Below, in pieces: positions 1 to 8,891 of a stretch of DNA of 64,000 nt. A program made the translations under genes and the position numbers. This DNA is from Streptomyces sp. NBC_01216 (GTDB taxonomy: Bacteria; Actinomycetota; Actinomycetes; Streptomycetales; Streptomycetaceae), in assembly GCF_035994945.1 (NCBI RefSeq), contig NZ_CP108678.1, positions 124,001 to 188,000 on the forward strand, written 5' to 3'. The notes under the pieces were generated by a model. That model saw only the letters and a program-made list of their open reading frames with translations. It searched no databases and was not told where the DNA came from. Position 1 is the stretch's first letter, and each line of letters begins with the position of its first letter.

Positions 1-1299
1 TGCCCGTTCTTCTACGATTGGCGTGCGGTGCTCCGGAACGATTCGTAGGAACGTACTGGCTGCCAACTGGCAGGCCTCGGTCGGGCTGCCGTCGTGTGCA
101 AGGCAGAGGGCCGACTCAAGACTGAGCAAGGCCGGATCGATGCCGGTCTTCGAGGGGTAAAGGCGGAGGGCCGCCTCCTGGACGCGACGTGCCTGGCTCG
201 TTTTCCCGAGAGCCGTCAGGGTGCCGCTCTCGTAGAGCCTGAAGCGCCGCTCGGGGAAGCCGAAGGCATCGTTGTCGGCTGAGGCTCCGGCTCCGCTCTG
301 CTCGAACGCAGCGGTGGCGATCCTAAGTGCTGCCTCGGCTCCTTCTGCATCTCCCAGTTTGGCCAGTGCGCGTGCTTCGGCTGCCGAGGCGAAGGCAGCC
401 GTCGCGCTGGCACGTCCGCGGCTGATGATCCGGGCCTGCCGGGTCAGGGCGACCGCCTCCTCCAAGGGTCCGTAGTAGAATGGGAGCATCGCAGCTTGCG
501 CCCGCACCCGGGCGCGAAGTTCGGTGTTGCCGCTGTCGTCAGCGGCGTTCCGCGCCGTGGCGTACCAGGTCCGGGACCGGTACAAGTGACCGAGCTTCAT
601 GAGGGCGTCGGCGACCAAGGTGGCAAGCATGGCGGTCAGCTCGGACAGCCGGACCTGGACGGCGGCCGGCTGCCTTTGCGCCGCAAGGTCCTCGACCTCC
701 GCGAGTTGGTCCAAGAGTACTTTGATCATGGGCGCCGGAGCCGTGTATACGTACTGCTCTCGTGTCCAGAGCACCTGTTCGTCGAGCATGTCGAGCTGGG
801 TCGAGCTGATGGTGCCAGCCGCCAGGGTCCGGTCCACCGAGCGTCGGGCGGCGTCGACTTGCTGTTCCAACGCGTCGCCGGTGAAGGGCGCCCGCACTAC
901 ATTGGGCGAGGGCAGGAGGCGCCCCGTCATGACCAGGGCGGCTGATTGCGACGGCACCGCGGCCTCCGCGCTCGTGAACCCCAGATCCTCGGGTGCGCAG
1001 TAGCCGTAGAACTCGCACAGGAGCCTGAGGGTTGCCGGGCGCGGTTGGCGGCCCTTCTCCCAGTGTCCTAGCTGGTCGCCGTCCACCCGCGGGGCGTCGG
1101 CACGTCCGGCGCTGACCTCGTTCAAGCCCTGGGCTGCCTCCTGCAGCGTCAACCCGCGGGCAAGGCGCTGGGCCCGTAGGAGAGAGACCGCGCAGTGGGT
1201 ATGAATGACGTGGGCGATCTCGCCGTGTGACGCACCCCGCCGGGTGGCCTCTTGTCGTAACCGCTTGGCACAGGACGGGCCGTGCGGCGTGCGGTCCAT
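1..1299 (-). CDS. XRE-family regulator with TPR-like C-terminal half (truncated at window edge)
   Basis: Reading the minus strand from an ATG at 1299 gives 433 codons without a stop up to base 1, so the C-terminus lies outside the window. An AGGAGG-type ribosome site sits just upstream (about 1303-1309). Residues about 38-105 look like a Cro/C1 helix-turn-helix, including the stretch QLGHWEKGRQPRP typical of the recognition/post-helix segment. The rest is Ala/Leu-rich helical sequence with TPR-like spacing, as in the roughly 450-residue XRE/TPR regulators common in Streptomyces. It is divergent from the ATPase gene at 1618, and the palindromes between them are plausible operators. Its target genes are unknown. 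Confidence 0.85.
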   Translation of the reverse strand, partial: MDRTPHGPSCAKRLRQEATRRGASHGEIAHVIHTHCAVSLLRAQRLARGLTLQEAAQGLNEVSAGRADAPRVDGDQLGHWEKGRQPRPATLRLLCEFYGYCAPEDLGFTSAEAAVPSQSAALVMTGRLLPSPNVVRAPFTGDALEQQVDAARRSVDRTLAAGTISSTQLDMLDEQVLWTREQYVYTAPAPMIKVLLDQLAEVEDLAAQRQPAAVQVRLSELTAMLATLVADALMKLGHLYRSRTWYATARNAADDSGNTELRARVRAQAAMLPFYYGPLEEAVALTRQARIISRGRASATAAFASAAEARALAKLGDAEGAEAALRIATAAFEQSGAGASADNDAFGFPERRFRLYESGTLTALGKTSQARRVQEAALRLYPSKTGIDPALLSLESALCLAHDGSPTEACQLAASTFLRIVPEHRTPIVEERA

Positions 1300-1320
1300 C
1301 AGCACCTCCTCAGCCCGGAT

Positions 1321-1335
1321 CGATTTCTGAAATCG
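1321..1335. promoter_or_regulatory. perfect inverted repeat upstream of the XRE regulator
   Basis: CGATTTC-T-GAAATCG is a perfect 7-bp inverted repeat around a single central base, 22 bp upstream of the XRE start codon and AT-rich against a GC-rich background. The position suits an autoregulatory operator. That role is inference. Confidence 0.45.
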
Positions 1336-1377
1336 TAGTGACGAGCCGTCGACTACGCGTCAAAACCAGTGACTTCT

Positions 1378-1433
1378 TCACTGATCAGTGACCAGATCAG
1401 TTACTTCAGGTATCCGGGGTCACTGATCAGTCA
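1378..1433. promoter_or_regulatory. repeated TCACTGATCAGTGA palindromes in divergent region
   Basis: A perfect 14-bp palindrome TCACTGATCAGTGA lies at 1378-1391 and a one-mismatch copy TCACTGATCAGTCA at 1420-1433. A degenerate half copy (AGATCAGTTAC) lies at 1394-1403 between them. The palindrome centres are 42 bp apart, four helical turns, suiting cooperative binding of a dimeric regulator. The region is between the divergent XRE and ATPase genes. Confidence 0.5.
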
Positions 1434-1617
1434 ACCGTCGCGGTTGCCCTTCGCCAGCCTCAGGCGAATCCTGCTGATCTCGGAAGCCCGACAAGCCGTC
1501 CGTTGGCCGGAGGACCTGACGCCCCGGCAGGCGGACTCACGGCGGGCACCACCCGTCATGCGGCCTCGGAGCCGATGGCGGGTGGCGCCCGCCCACCAGA
1601 ACCGGGAGGTGGACGCG

Positions 1618-2133
1618 TTGACATCCTTGAAGAGCTGGGAATTCCTGGCGGTGCTGGCACACGGCGATGGGATTGAGCGAGTCGCCGTCGAGATCGAGAG
1701 CCGGGAAAGCAACGTCGGTCAGGCCCGCCGCTTCGTTCGGCGCCAGCTCGAGCTCTGGGGTCTGCCCGAGGATGACGACCTCGTCGACCGAGTGCTGTTG
1801 GTCATCAGCGAGCTGGTCACCAACGCAGTCGTGCACGGTCGAACCCGACCGCCGGAGGAGACCGAGTGCGTGGGGGTCACGCTCGCCTTCAAGCGGGGCT
1901 TCGCCCTCGGGGTCATGGTGACGGACAACTCCGGCAACATTCCGAAGGTGACGATCCGCCCGTCCCCCTCTGCCGTCTGCGGGCGCGGTCTGGTTCTCGT
2001 CAACGCAGAGTCCGATGGCTGGACCGCGGCCCCTCGCGGCGGCCAGCAGGGTGTCAGCGGGAAGGCGGTGTGGGCCTTCTTCCAGTGCCCGCAGCCGGCT
2101 GCCCTGCCCGAGCTGCTGCCCCAGTCGGCGTGA
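1618..2133 (+). CDS. ATP-binding protein, anti-sigma (RsbW-like) HATPase fold
   Basis: The protein has the GHKL/HATPase signature: an N-box SELVTNAVVHG near residues 64-74, a VTDNSG G1-type box near 101-106 and GRGLVLV near 125. Streptomyces carry dozens of such stand-alone ATPases, related to RsbW/SpoIIAB and usually acting as anti-sigma or switch proteins. I chose TTG at 1618 because GGGAGG sits 8 nt upstream; ATG 1558 and GTG 1369 are in frame, but the latter would put the palindromes inside the gene. With this start the protein is 171 aa, normal for the family. Its partner is unknown. Confidence 0.75.
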   Translation: MTSLKSWEFLAVLAHGDGIERVAVEIESRESNVGQARRFVRRQLELWGLPEDDDLVDRVLLVISELVTNAVVHGRTRPPEETECVGVTLAFKRGFALGVMVTDNSGNIPKVTIRPSPSAVCGRGLVLVNAESDGWTAAPRGGQQGVSGKAVWAFFQCPQPAALPELLPQSA

Positions 2134-2173
2134 CCGGGAGCGGACGTGGATTCGAGTGCTCACAGGAGAGTGC

Positions 2174-2719
2174 ATGATCGTCGCCTTAGGCGGCCGACCC
2201 TTCACCGGCAAGTCCACCCTCGCCCGTGCCTTGGCGGAGGCCTTGCCGGGGGTCTTGCTCGACACGGCCGCACTGCGGAAGGTCCTCTTCCCCAACCTGG
2301 TCGCGGCTCCTCCGGAACTGAACGACTGGTTGTACGAAGGAGTGCTGAAGGCGGCGTCGTGGAACCTCGACACGGCGCCAGGGACGATCATCGTGCTCGA
2401 CGGGCGCCCCCTCACTCGGAACCGAGACGTTCTGTCTCTGCGCCGATTCGCTTCGAGCCTTGGCCACGTACTGCACATCGTCGAGTGCGTATGCCCCGAC
2501 GAGGTGGCGTCGGCGAGGGCCAGATCGGCAGCAGCCGGCGTTCCGGATCCGCTACCCAGACCGAAGGATGCCGGCACGGATCCCATCCCGGAGCCGAAGG
2601 TCGTGGTGGATACCTGCCAGCCGCTGGAGCGGTGCGTATCGACCACCCTCGGCGCTGTGTCCAGCCCATCGAGGAGCGGGGCGGACTCCACTTTGCCGGA
2701 GTCCACGCACCCGACATGA
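2174..2719 (+). CDS. AAA/zeta-toxin-like P-loop kinase
   Basis: A 181-aa protein starting with ATG after AGGAGAG. A Walker A motif GRPFTGKS lies at residues 7-14, and a hydrophobic strand ending in LDGRPL follows near residue 76, as in small P-loop kinases of the AAA_33/zeta-toxin or nucleotide kinase group that phosphorylate small molecules. The substrate cannot be read from sequence. It starts 41 nt after the ATPase gene and may be co-transcribed with it. The C-terminal 40 residues are Ser/Thr/Pro-rich and probably disordered. Confidence 0.65.
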   Translation: MIVALGGRPFTGKSTLARALAEALPGVLLDTAALRKVLFPNLVAAPPELNDWLYEGVLKAASWNLDTAPGTIIVLDGRPLTRNRDVLSLRRFASSLGHVLHIVECVCPDEVASARARSAAAGVPDPLPRPKDAGTDPIPEPKVVVDTCQPLERCVSTTLGAVSSPSRSGADSTLPESTHPT

Positions 2720-2846
2720 CCAGGCCTTTGACAGCTGTTCACAGCTGTGAGCAAACGTCCATTTCGAACCGCTTACAGTCGTCGTCCCCTCAGGGCGCCG
2801 CTGGTGTTGCCGGCCGGCGATGTTCCGCACGAAGTAGGGCGAGGCG

Positions 2847-2984
2847 ATGGGACTGACGGCGGACGCAACGATTCTGCTGGTGGTCGTCGTGGGCGGGATG
2901 GGCGTTCTGGTGATCGTCGGGCCGCAGTGGAAGCGGTCACGGCCCGACGAACCAGAGCACGACGCAGAGGCAGGCGAGAAATGA
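2847..2984 (+). CDS. small single-pass membrane protein (45 aa)
   Basis: This 45-residue ORF begins with ATG. After seven residues it has a continuous hydrophobic segment (ILLVVVVGGMGVLVIVG) followed by a basic-then-acidic tail (KRSRPDEPEHDAEAGEK), the layout of a single-span membrane peptide. Its stop overlaps the ATG of the next ORF (AAATGA), so the two are probably translationally coupled and lie just ahead of the dehydratase gene. It might be a membrane tether or immunity peptide, which is speculative. Confidence 0.5.
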   Translation: MGLTADATILLVVVVGGMGVLVIVGPQWKRSRPDEPEHDAEAGEK

Positions 2985-3169
2985 TCAACAATCGCCCTCC
3001 GGCCCGACAGGCGGACGATCTCCGGCTTCAACACGCGGAGCGGGCAACCAACGACGGGCGCGAGACCGGGTCGCTTCTCCGGCGGATCGAAGTCTGTGAC
3101 GCGGTCGTGCCCGACACGGCCGACGCGCTCGACAGGTTCTTCCTCACGGGCCGCAGGTCGACCGTCTGA
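2981..3169 (+). CDS. small hydrophilic protein upstream of the stand-alone dehydratase (62 aa)
   Basis: The ATG overlaps the stop of the preceding membrane-peptide ORF by four bases, and the gene ends 55 bp before the LanB-type gene. The 62-residue product is charged and helical in its first half (QADDLRLQHAERATNDGRE), with one Cys and an FFLTGRRSTV tail. It resembles no precursor peptide I know: only three Ser/Thr lie in the last ten residues. Its position nevertheless makes it the nearest candidate substrate or partner for the dehydratase. Confidence 0.45.
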   Translation: MINNRPPARQADDLRLQHAERATNDGRETGSLLRRIEVCDAVVPDTADALDRFFLTGRRSTV

Positions 3170-3223
3170 GAAGCGGGGCCGGACGGCGGCACGGTAGCCA
3201 GAGTTCACGACAAAGGGAGAGGC

Positions 3224-6200
3224 ATGAGCACCGCCAGCAACAGACTGCGCTTCGTGAGCGCACCGCCCGCCTTGCTGCGGGCCGTCTGCCATCCGAGCGG
3301 GCGCTTTGCCCTGCCGCCGGTCCCTTCCGCGAGCGGCACACCGGACGAGGCCCAGGCCTGGATCCAGCAGGCGTGGGTGCTGACGGAGCTCCGCGACATG
3401 GTCCAGCACGCCAGCCCCGACCTGGCCCGGAGCCTCGACGCTCTCACCGCACAGGGCGGGGTCGATCCGGATCGGATCCGCGGCATGCTGCTGGCACTCG
3501 CGGCCTACTGCCAGCGCGCCGTGAACCGCCCTGTGCCCTTCGGGCTGTTTACAGGGGTGCTGGAGGCCAGTTTCGGCACCGCGCCGGTGGCCCAGTGGGG
3601 CGAGGAGCACCAGGCCGTGGCGCGGGCGGGATCGCAGTGGCTCACGGACATCATTGGCCGGTTGGAAGCGATGCCGCGCGTTCGTGAGCGGCTGTGGCTG
3701 GTGTCGTCGAATGTGGCTGCGCGCCGCGGCGGCCGGCTGGTCGTCCCCTGGCAGCAGCGGCGCCTGGACGTGAAGGGGACCGAGGTGCACGAGGTCTCGT
3801 TGCGTCTGGAGCCGGAGGTACGGGTGCTGACCGACCTCGCCGCCTCCCCCGTCCCCTACAGCGATCTGCTCCACAAGATCCGGGCCGAGTTCCCCGAGCA
3901 CTCCGAGTCGGCCGTGAGGGGACTGCTCGACGAGCTGGTCGCCCGGCGAGTGCTGATCACCTCTCTGCAGCCATCGGCTATGGAGATCGACGCCCTGGGG
4001 TACGTGCTCCGCGAGCTCGCCCGCGTGGACGCTGACCGCCTCCCCGAGGCCGCCGATCTCGTGGGCGCGCTGGCCAGCATCCACCGGCTCATGGCCGCCC
4101 ACAACCAGACTGCCGGCCAGGCCCAAGGCCCCCTGCGAGCCCAGATCCGGGAACGGATGGCCCCGCACGTACCAGGCGACGACCAACCCGTCGCGCTCGA
4201 CGTCCTGCTGGACGGGACGGTCGTCCTGCCTCACGAGGTGGCGCGAGAGGCGGAGAAGGCCGCCGAGATGCTCGCCCGGATCAGCCCGGAACCCGACGGA
4301 CACGAGGCCTGGACGGATTACTGCCGGCGGTTCCTGGACCACTACGGCCCCGGCATGCTGGTGCCCCTGCTCGAGCTGACCGGCCCCACCGGGTTAGGAC
4401 TGCCGGACGGCTACCACACCACACCAACGGCCGGCACCGCCTGGCACCGCATGTGCCCGCGCGATGCCGTCCTCCTGGCCACCGCCCAGCACGCGACGCT
4501 CACCGGGGAAGACATCGTCCTCGACGACGAGCTGGCCGAACGGATCGCGGTCGGCACGCCGGACGCCACGGACCTGCCCCGGCACCTGGAACTCCTCTTC
4601 GAAGTCCACAGCCCCTCCCTAGACGCCCTCACCTCCGGCACCTTCACGCTCGCCGTCCGCGCCGCCTCGCGAGGGTGGGGCTATTTGAGCGGGGGACGAT
4701 TCGCCGCGCTGCTCGCGACCCGGCCCTCCAGCCCCCTGCTGGACGAGCTGACCAACCGGCCGACCAGCACGGACGGCGCGCTGACCGCCCAGCTGTCCTT
4801 CCCGGGCCTTGCCCCCTCCGGAGTCCACATCACCCGCACCCCGCGGCTGATGCCCGCTGTCATCGCGCTGTCGGAGTACCGGGAGCCGGCCGACGACCTG
4901 ATCGAGCTGTCCGACCTGGCAGTCATGTGCGACGGGCAGGCCCTCCACCTCGTCTCTCGCTCTCGCCAGCAGGTCATCGAGGCAGGCACCCCGCACCCGC
5001 TCCAGATCGAGTGCCAGACCCCGGCCCTCGTCCGCTTCCTGGACGAGCTCGTCCGCGGCCAGGCCGTACGGATGACCGGCCCCGTGGGGACGCTGCGCCC
5101 CATGCACTGGGGAGCCGCCCGTCACCTGCCGGTCCTGCCCCGCGTCGTCACGGGGCGGAGCGTGCTGAGCCCCGCGATGTGGCGACTCAACTCCTGGGAC
5201 CTGCCCGGCCCCCGGGCCTCGATGGCACAGTGGGAGGACGCCATGGAGATCCTCCGCGAGCAACGCGGGATCCCCGACCGGGTGCTCGCGGAGCGCTTCG
5301 ACCAGCGTCTGTCCCTCGACCTCACCCGCCCCGGCGACCTCGCGCTGCTCCGCGAGCAGACCTCCGACCAGCAGTTCGGCCCCCTCCACCTCGTCGAGGC
5401 TCCCGCGCGCGATGCCCACGGCTGGGCCGGACGTCCAGTCGAGGTGGTCACGCTCCTGCGCGCGGCCGGCCCGCCCCGGCCCGCGCCGGACCTCAGCATG
5501 GTCATCGGCCTCTGCCCCCGGGCGCACGCCATCGGCGCCTCCCGGTACGTCCAGGCACAGCTTCACGGACCGATCCAGGGCCGGAGGGATCTGCTCGCCG
5601 ACCACCTGCCCGCGCTCCTGGCGGACCTTGGCGACGTGGCGTGGTGGGTTCGCCCGCAGAATGGGCTCGCCCCGTACCTGGAGCTGACCGTGCGGGTCGA
5701 CGACCCGGAGACGACCGGGGCAGCCGCAGGCCACATCGGTGCCTGGGCCGCCCCGCTCATGGGGTCCGGTGCGCTGCGCGACCTTATCCTCGTGCCCTAC
5801 CGCCCGCACCCCGGCCGGTGGGGCGACGGACCGCTGCTGGAGGCCGCGGAGGCAGTGATGGCGGCGGACTCCGCCGTCAGCGTCCACCAGGCGGCGGTGT
5901 CCCCTGGGGCCGGAGCCGACCTCCGAGCGGAGGCGGTCGTCGGGCTTCTCGGCATCGTGGAGGGATTCCTCGGAGGCCGGGAAGCCGGACACACCTGGTG
6001 GGTCGGCCGGCCGAAGGACAGTACGGGCGGCCGCCTTCCGCGGGACGTCCAGCAGGACATCGGCGGCCTGGTGGAAGCCGGGCCCGACAGCGCGGCGGTA
6101 CCGTACTGGGCCGCACGGCGGGACGCGCTCGCCGCCTACGCCGAGCTCGTCCGCGTCGACGACAGCATCGACGCCGACCGCGTGCTGGACGAACTCCTCC

Positions 6201-6328
6201 ACGAACACTGTCTGCGGACGTCCGGGCCGGACTCCCGTTTCGAGGTCATCGCCCGGCGCCTGGCCCGCGCGCACGCCATGACCGCCTTGGCGACGAAGTC
6301 GCGTCCCACGAAGGCCCCGCCGCCGTAG
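3224..6328 (+). CDS. LanB-type lantibiotic dehydratase, stand-alone
   Basis: The 1034-aa protein has the length and order of full LanB enzymes, which glutamylate Ser/Thr using Glu-tRNA and then eliminate glutamate to give dehydroamino acids. RPVPFGLFTGV at residues 102-112 matches the conserved R-x-[TV]-PFGLF segment of the N-terminal domain. The C-terminal part aligns by position with the elimination/thiopeptide-type domain, but where the other dehydratase here has FIRFRDP..HLRLR, this one reads WWVRPQNGLAPYLELTVRV, losing the usual charged residues. No cyclase or obvious precursor is adjacent. ATG follows GGGAGAGGC. It may act in trans, be a glutamylation-only enzyme, or be degenerate. Confidence 0.88.
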   Translation: MSTASNRLRFVSAPPALLRAVCHPSGRFALPPVPSASGTPDEAQAWIQQAWVLTELRDMVQHASPDLARSLDALTAQGGVDPDRIRGMLLALAAYCQRAVNRPVPFGLFTGVLEASFGTAPVAQWGEEHQAVARAGSQWLTDIIGRLEAMPRVRERLWLVSSNVAARRGGRLVVPWQQRRLDVKGTEVHEVSLRLEPEVRVLTDLAASPVPYSDLLHKIRAEFPEHSESAVRGLLDELVARRVLITSLQPSAMEIDALGYVLRELARVDADRLPEAADLVGALASIHRLMAAHNQTAGQAQGPLRAQIRERMAPHVPGDDQPVALDVLLDGTVVLPHEVAREAEKAAEMLARISPEPDGHEAWTDYCRRFLDHYGPGMLVPLLELTGPTGLGLPDGYHTTPTAGTAWHRMCPRDAVLLATAQHATLTGEDIVLDDELAERIAVGTPDATDLPRHLELLFEVHSPSLDALTSGTFTLAVRAASRGWGYLSGGRFAALLATRPSSPLLDELTNRPTSTDGALTAQLSFPGLAPSGVHITRTPRLMPAVIALSEYREPADDLIELSDLAVMCDGQALHLVSRSRQQVIEAGTPHPLQIECQTPALVRFLDELVRGQAVRMTGPVGTLRPMHWGAARHLPVLPRVVTGRSVLSPAMWRLNSWDLPGPRASMAQWEDAMEILREQRGIPDRVLAERFDQRLSLDLTRPGDLALLREQTSDQQFGPLHLVEAPARDAHGWAGRPVEVVTLLRAAGPPRPAPDLSMVIGLCPRAHAIGASRYVQAQLHGPIQGRRDLLADHLPALLADLGDVAWWVRPQNGLAPYLELTVRVDDPETTGAAAGHIGAWAAPLMGSGALRDLILVPYRPHPGRWGDGPLLEAAEAVMAADSAVSVHQAAVSPGAGADLRAEAVVGLLGIVEGFLGGREAGHTWWVGRPKDSTGGRLPRDVQQDIGGLVEAGPDSAAVPYWAARRDALAAYAELVRVDDSIDADRVLDELLHEHCLRTSGPDSRFEVIARRLARAHAMTALATKSRPTKAPPP

Positions 6329-6432
6329 GGCCTCTCGCCCTGCTTTCTGCTGATGAACGCGGCCAAGCCGCCCATACACCGTGCCCACCCGCAACCGCCC
6401 GGTCTCCTCCGGGCCCGTAGAGATCGGACACC

Positions 6433-8361
6433 ATGGAAAGCCGCCTCATGTCTCCGCACCAAGCCCTGCCTCTCGGGGCAGCGGTTGCCGGTGCGCTGAT
6501 CCCGACCCCCAGGAACGCTCTGGTGCGGCCCCGGCGAGTGAGACGGATCGAGGACCACGGCTTCATCGGGAACATGCGGACGGCCGCCTTGGTCGACCGT
6601 GACGGCGCCATCGACTGGATGGGCCTGCCCCGCTTCGACTCCCCGGCCCACTTCACGAGCCTGCTCGGGACCGAGACGCATGGGTTGTGGCGCATCGGCC
6701 CGGCCGGTGCGGACGGTGCCGCGCCCGCAGCCGCGGATCGGCGGCGCTACCTGGACGGCACGCTGATCCTGGAGTCCACCTGGATCACCCCGACGGGCAC
6801 GGTCCAGGTTCTCGACTTCATGCCGGCCACCGATGGGGCGCCGCAGCTGGTCCGCATCGTGCGCGGCGTCAGCGGCCGGGTGCCGATGCGGTCTCTCCTG
6901 CGGGCGCGCCCCGGGTACGGAATCCGCGTGCCGCGGATCGAGGTCGACGGCAGCCGCGCGAGCGCCGACCTCGGCGACGGCCGGCTCTGGCTCGACACCG
7001 CCGCCCCCACTCGTGAGGCCGACGGTGACCTGTCGTCGGAGTTCACCGTGTCCGCGGGCGAGCGCGTCGCCTTCACCCTGTCCTGGGAGCAGGGCCAGGA
7101 CGCCCCGCCGCCGCTGCCGGACGCGACCGGGCTGATGAAGGCGACCGCGGACTTCTGGAAGGACTGGATCTCCCAGTCCACCTACACCGGGCCCCACCGG
7201 GGAGCCGTCGAGCGGTCCCTCATCACGCTCAAGGCCCTCACCTACGCGCTGACCGGCGCCATCGTGGCCGCGCCGACGACGTCGCTGCCCGAAGAGATCG
7301 GCGGCGTGCGGAACTGGGACTACACCTTCTGCTGGCTGCGCGACTCCGCCCTCATCGTGGAGCAGTTCGTGGACTGCGGCTTCGTGCAGGAGGCCAGGGA
7401 CTGGATCGCCTGGCTCCGGATGGTCATCGGGGACCACCCCGAGAACTTGCAGGTCATGTACGGGGTAGGCGGCGAGCGCGACCTGCCCGAGACCGTGCTC
7501 CACTGGCTGCCCGGCTTCGAGAACTCGGCCCCGGTCCGAATCGGGAACGGCGCCGTCAAGCAGCTGCAGTTGGACATCTACGGCGAGGTCGTCAGCGCCC
7601 TGTACGCGGCGCAGCAGCGCGACCCGAGCCTGACGGCGGTTGTCGCGCCGCTGATCACGGACCTGGTGGGCTGCCTGGAGACGTGCTGGGAGGAGCCGGA
7701 CGAGGGGGTGTGGGAGGTTCGCGGCCCGCGCCGGCAGTTCGTCCACTCCAAGGTCATGGCCTGGACCGGCTTCGACCGGGCGGTGCGGCTCATCGAATCC
7801 GGGGCCTGCCAGGGTCCGGTGGAGCGGTGGCGGGAGATCCGGGACACGATCCACGAGCAGGTCTGTCACGACGGGTACGACGAGCAGCGGAACACCTTCA
7901 CGCAGTCGTACGGCTCGTCGGCACTGGACGCCTCCCTGCTGCAGCTGGCCATCACCGGCTTCCTGGCCCCGGACGACAAGCGGCTCATCGGCACGATCGA
8001 GGCGATCCAGCAGGAGCTGTCCATCAAGGGCGGGTTCCTGCTGCGCTACCACACCGAGGGCGAGGCGCCGGGTGTCGACGGCCTGCCCGGTGACGAGGGC
8101 GCCTTCCTCATCTGCTCGGGTTGGCTGGTCACCGCTCTCGCTCTCATCGGGCGCGTCGACGAGGCCGAGATCCTCCAGGACGGGCTGCTGCGGGCCCGCA
8201 ACGACCTCGGCCTGCTCGCCGAGGAGTGGGACCCCGTCAACGAGCGGCAGCTGGGGAATTTCCCGCAGGGCTTCTCGCATGTGGCGCTCCTCCAGTCCGA
8301 GCTGGCCTTGGAGGCCGCGCGGTGTGGCCGGGAGCTGGTCGGAGCGGGGGCCGGGCGATGA
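6433..8361 (+). CDS. GH15-family glycosidase (glucoamylase/trehalase-like)
   Basis: The 642-aa protein carries GH15 hallmarks: an N-terminal beta domain beginning GNMRTAALVDRDGAIDWMGLPRFDSPA, quoted here as GNMRTAALV and IDWMGLPRFDSP, then GGVRNWDYTFCWLRDS with the catalytic-domain arginine and tryptophan segment, and EEWDP near the C-terminus. GH15 enzymes are inverting (alpha/alpha)6-barrel glucoamylases, glucodextranases or trehalases; many actinobacterial ones without signal peptides act on trehalose. None is visible here, so it is probably cytoplasmic. ATG 6433 is used; ATG 6448 is an alternative. Its stop overlaps the next start, giving coupling to 8358. Confidence 0.88.
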   Translation: MESRLMSPHQALPLGAAVAGALIPTPRNALVRPRRVRRIEDHGFIGNMRTAALVDRDGAIDWMGLPRFDSPAHFTSLLGTETHGLWRIGPAGADGAAPAAADRRRYLDGTLILESTWITPTGTVQVLDFMPATDGAPQLVRIVRGVSGRVPMRSLLRARPGYGIRVPRIEVDGSRASADLGDGRLWLDTAAPTREADGDLSSEFTVSAGERVAFTLSWEQGQDAPPPLPDATGLMKATADFWKDWISQSTYTGPHRGAVERSLITLKALTYALTGAIVAAPTTSLPEEIGGVRNWDYTFCWLRDSALIVEQFVDCGFVQEARDWIAWLRMVIGDHPENLQVMYGVGGERDLPETVLHWLPGFENSAPVRIGNGAVKQLQLDIYGEVVSALYAAQQRDPSLTAVVAPLITDLVGCLETCWEEPDEGVWEVRGPRRQFVHSKVMAWTGFDRAVRLIESGACQGPVERWREIRDTIHEQVCHDGYDEQRNTFTQSYGSSALDASLLQLAITGFLAPDDKRLIGTIEAIQQELSIKGGFLLRYHTEGEAPGVDGLPGDEGAFLICSGWLVTALALIGRVDEAEILQDGLLRARNDLGLLAEEWDPVNERQLGNFPQGFSHVALLQSELALEAARCGRELVGAGAGR

Positions 8362-8891
8362 GGGCGGCGGCCGTCCGCCCGGCCGGGTTCGCGGCTGCTG
8401 GCCCCGGGGCCGTGTCGCCCTCGTACGGGGCCTGCCCCAGCACGCAGGAGATCACCGTCGACGACCTGTTCCCCCTGGTAGCGGCGGGTGAGCCGTGCGA
8501 GGCGGTGATCGGGGAGCACTTCGACACCCTGACGATGCCTCGCCGCGCCGCGCTGGAAGTCATCAGCCGCTTCGAGGGGTTCCGGCCTCACCCGGTGGGC
8601 GCCGCCGTGGCCCGCGCGCTCACCGACGAATGGGTCCTCATCCTCCCGCCCGGCTCCGGCTACGGCATGCACTGGAGCTGGCCGGCCGAGCACCGCGACG
8701 AGGGCCTCCTCGAGGTCCCGCCGCGCACGGCCGGACCGGACGAGGACCTGCGCTGGGCCCGCTTCGGCAACGCGCAGGGACGGGTCTTCAGCGCCCCGTT
8801 CCTCCTGATGGCCACCTTGTGTCCGCCGCACGCGACCCGCCCTCCGTACTTCCTACCTGCCCGAGACGACCGCACGCCCGTGGGGATCTGA
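8358..8891 (+). CDS. conserved hypothetical protein ahead of the conservon
   Basis: This 177-aa ORF overlaps the GH15 stop (ATGA), and its own stop overlaps the ATG of the sensor kinase at 8891, so it bridges the two units. The central segment DEWVLILPPGSGYGMHWSWPAEH followed by acidic residues resembles the Gly-rich, Trp-rich core seen in many uncharacterised Streptomyces proteins. I see no catalytic motif, signal peptide or membrane segment. Coupling on both sides suggests it is expressed with the conservon. Confidence 0.6.
   Translation: MRAAAVRPAGFAAAGPGAVSPSYGACPSTQEITVDDLFPLVAAGEPCEAVIGEHFDTLTMPRRAALEVISRFEGFRPHPVGAAVARALTDEWVLILPPGSGYGMHWSWPAEHRDEGLLEVPPRTAGPDEDLRWARFGNAQGRVFSAPFLLMATLCPPHATRPPYFLPARDDRTPVGI

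Noticed and set aside
1369..1617. N-terminal extension of the ATPase gene from GTG 1369
   Set aside because: It would place operator-like palindromes inside the coding region, and no ribosome site precedes it; TTG 1618 has GGGAGG at good spacing.
1537..2754. Long open minus-strand frames opposite the ATPase and kinase genes, and similar ones opposite most + genes
   Set aside because: Their codon bias mirrors the GC-rich third positions of the + strand genes; these are shadow frames.
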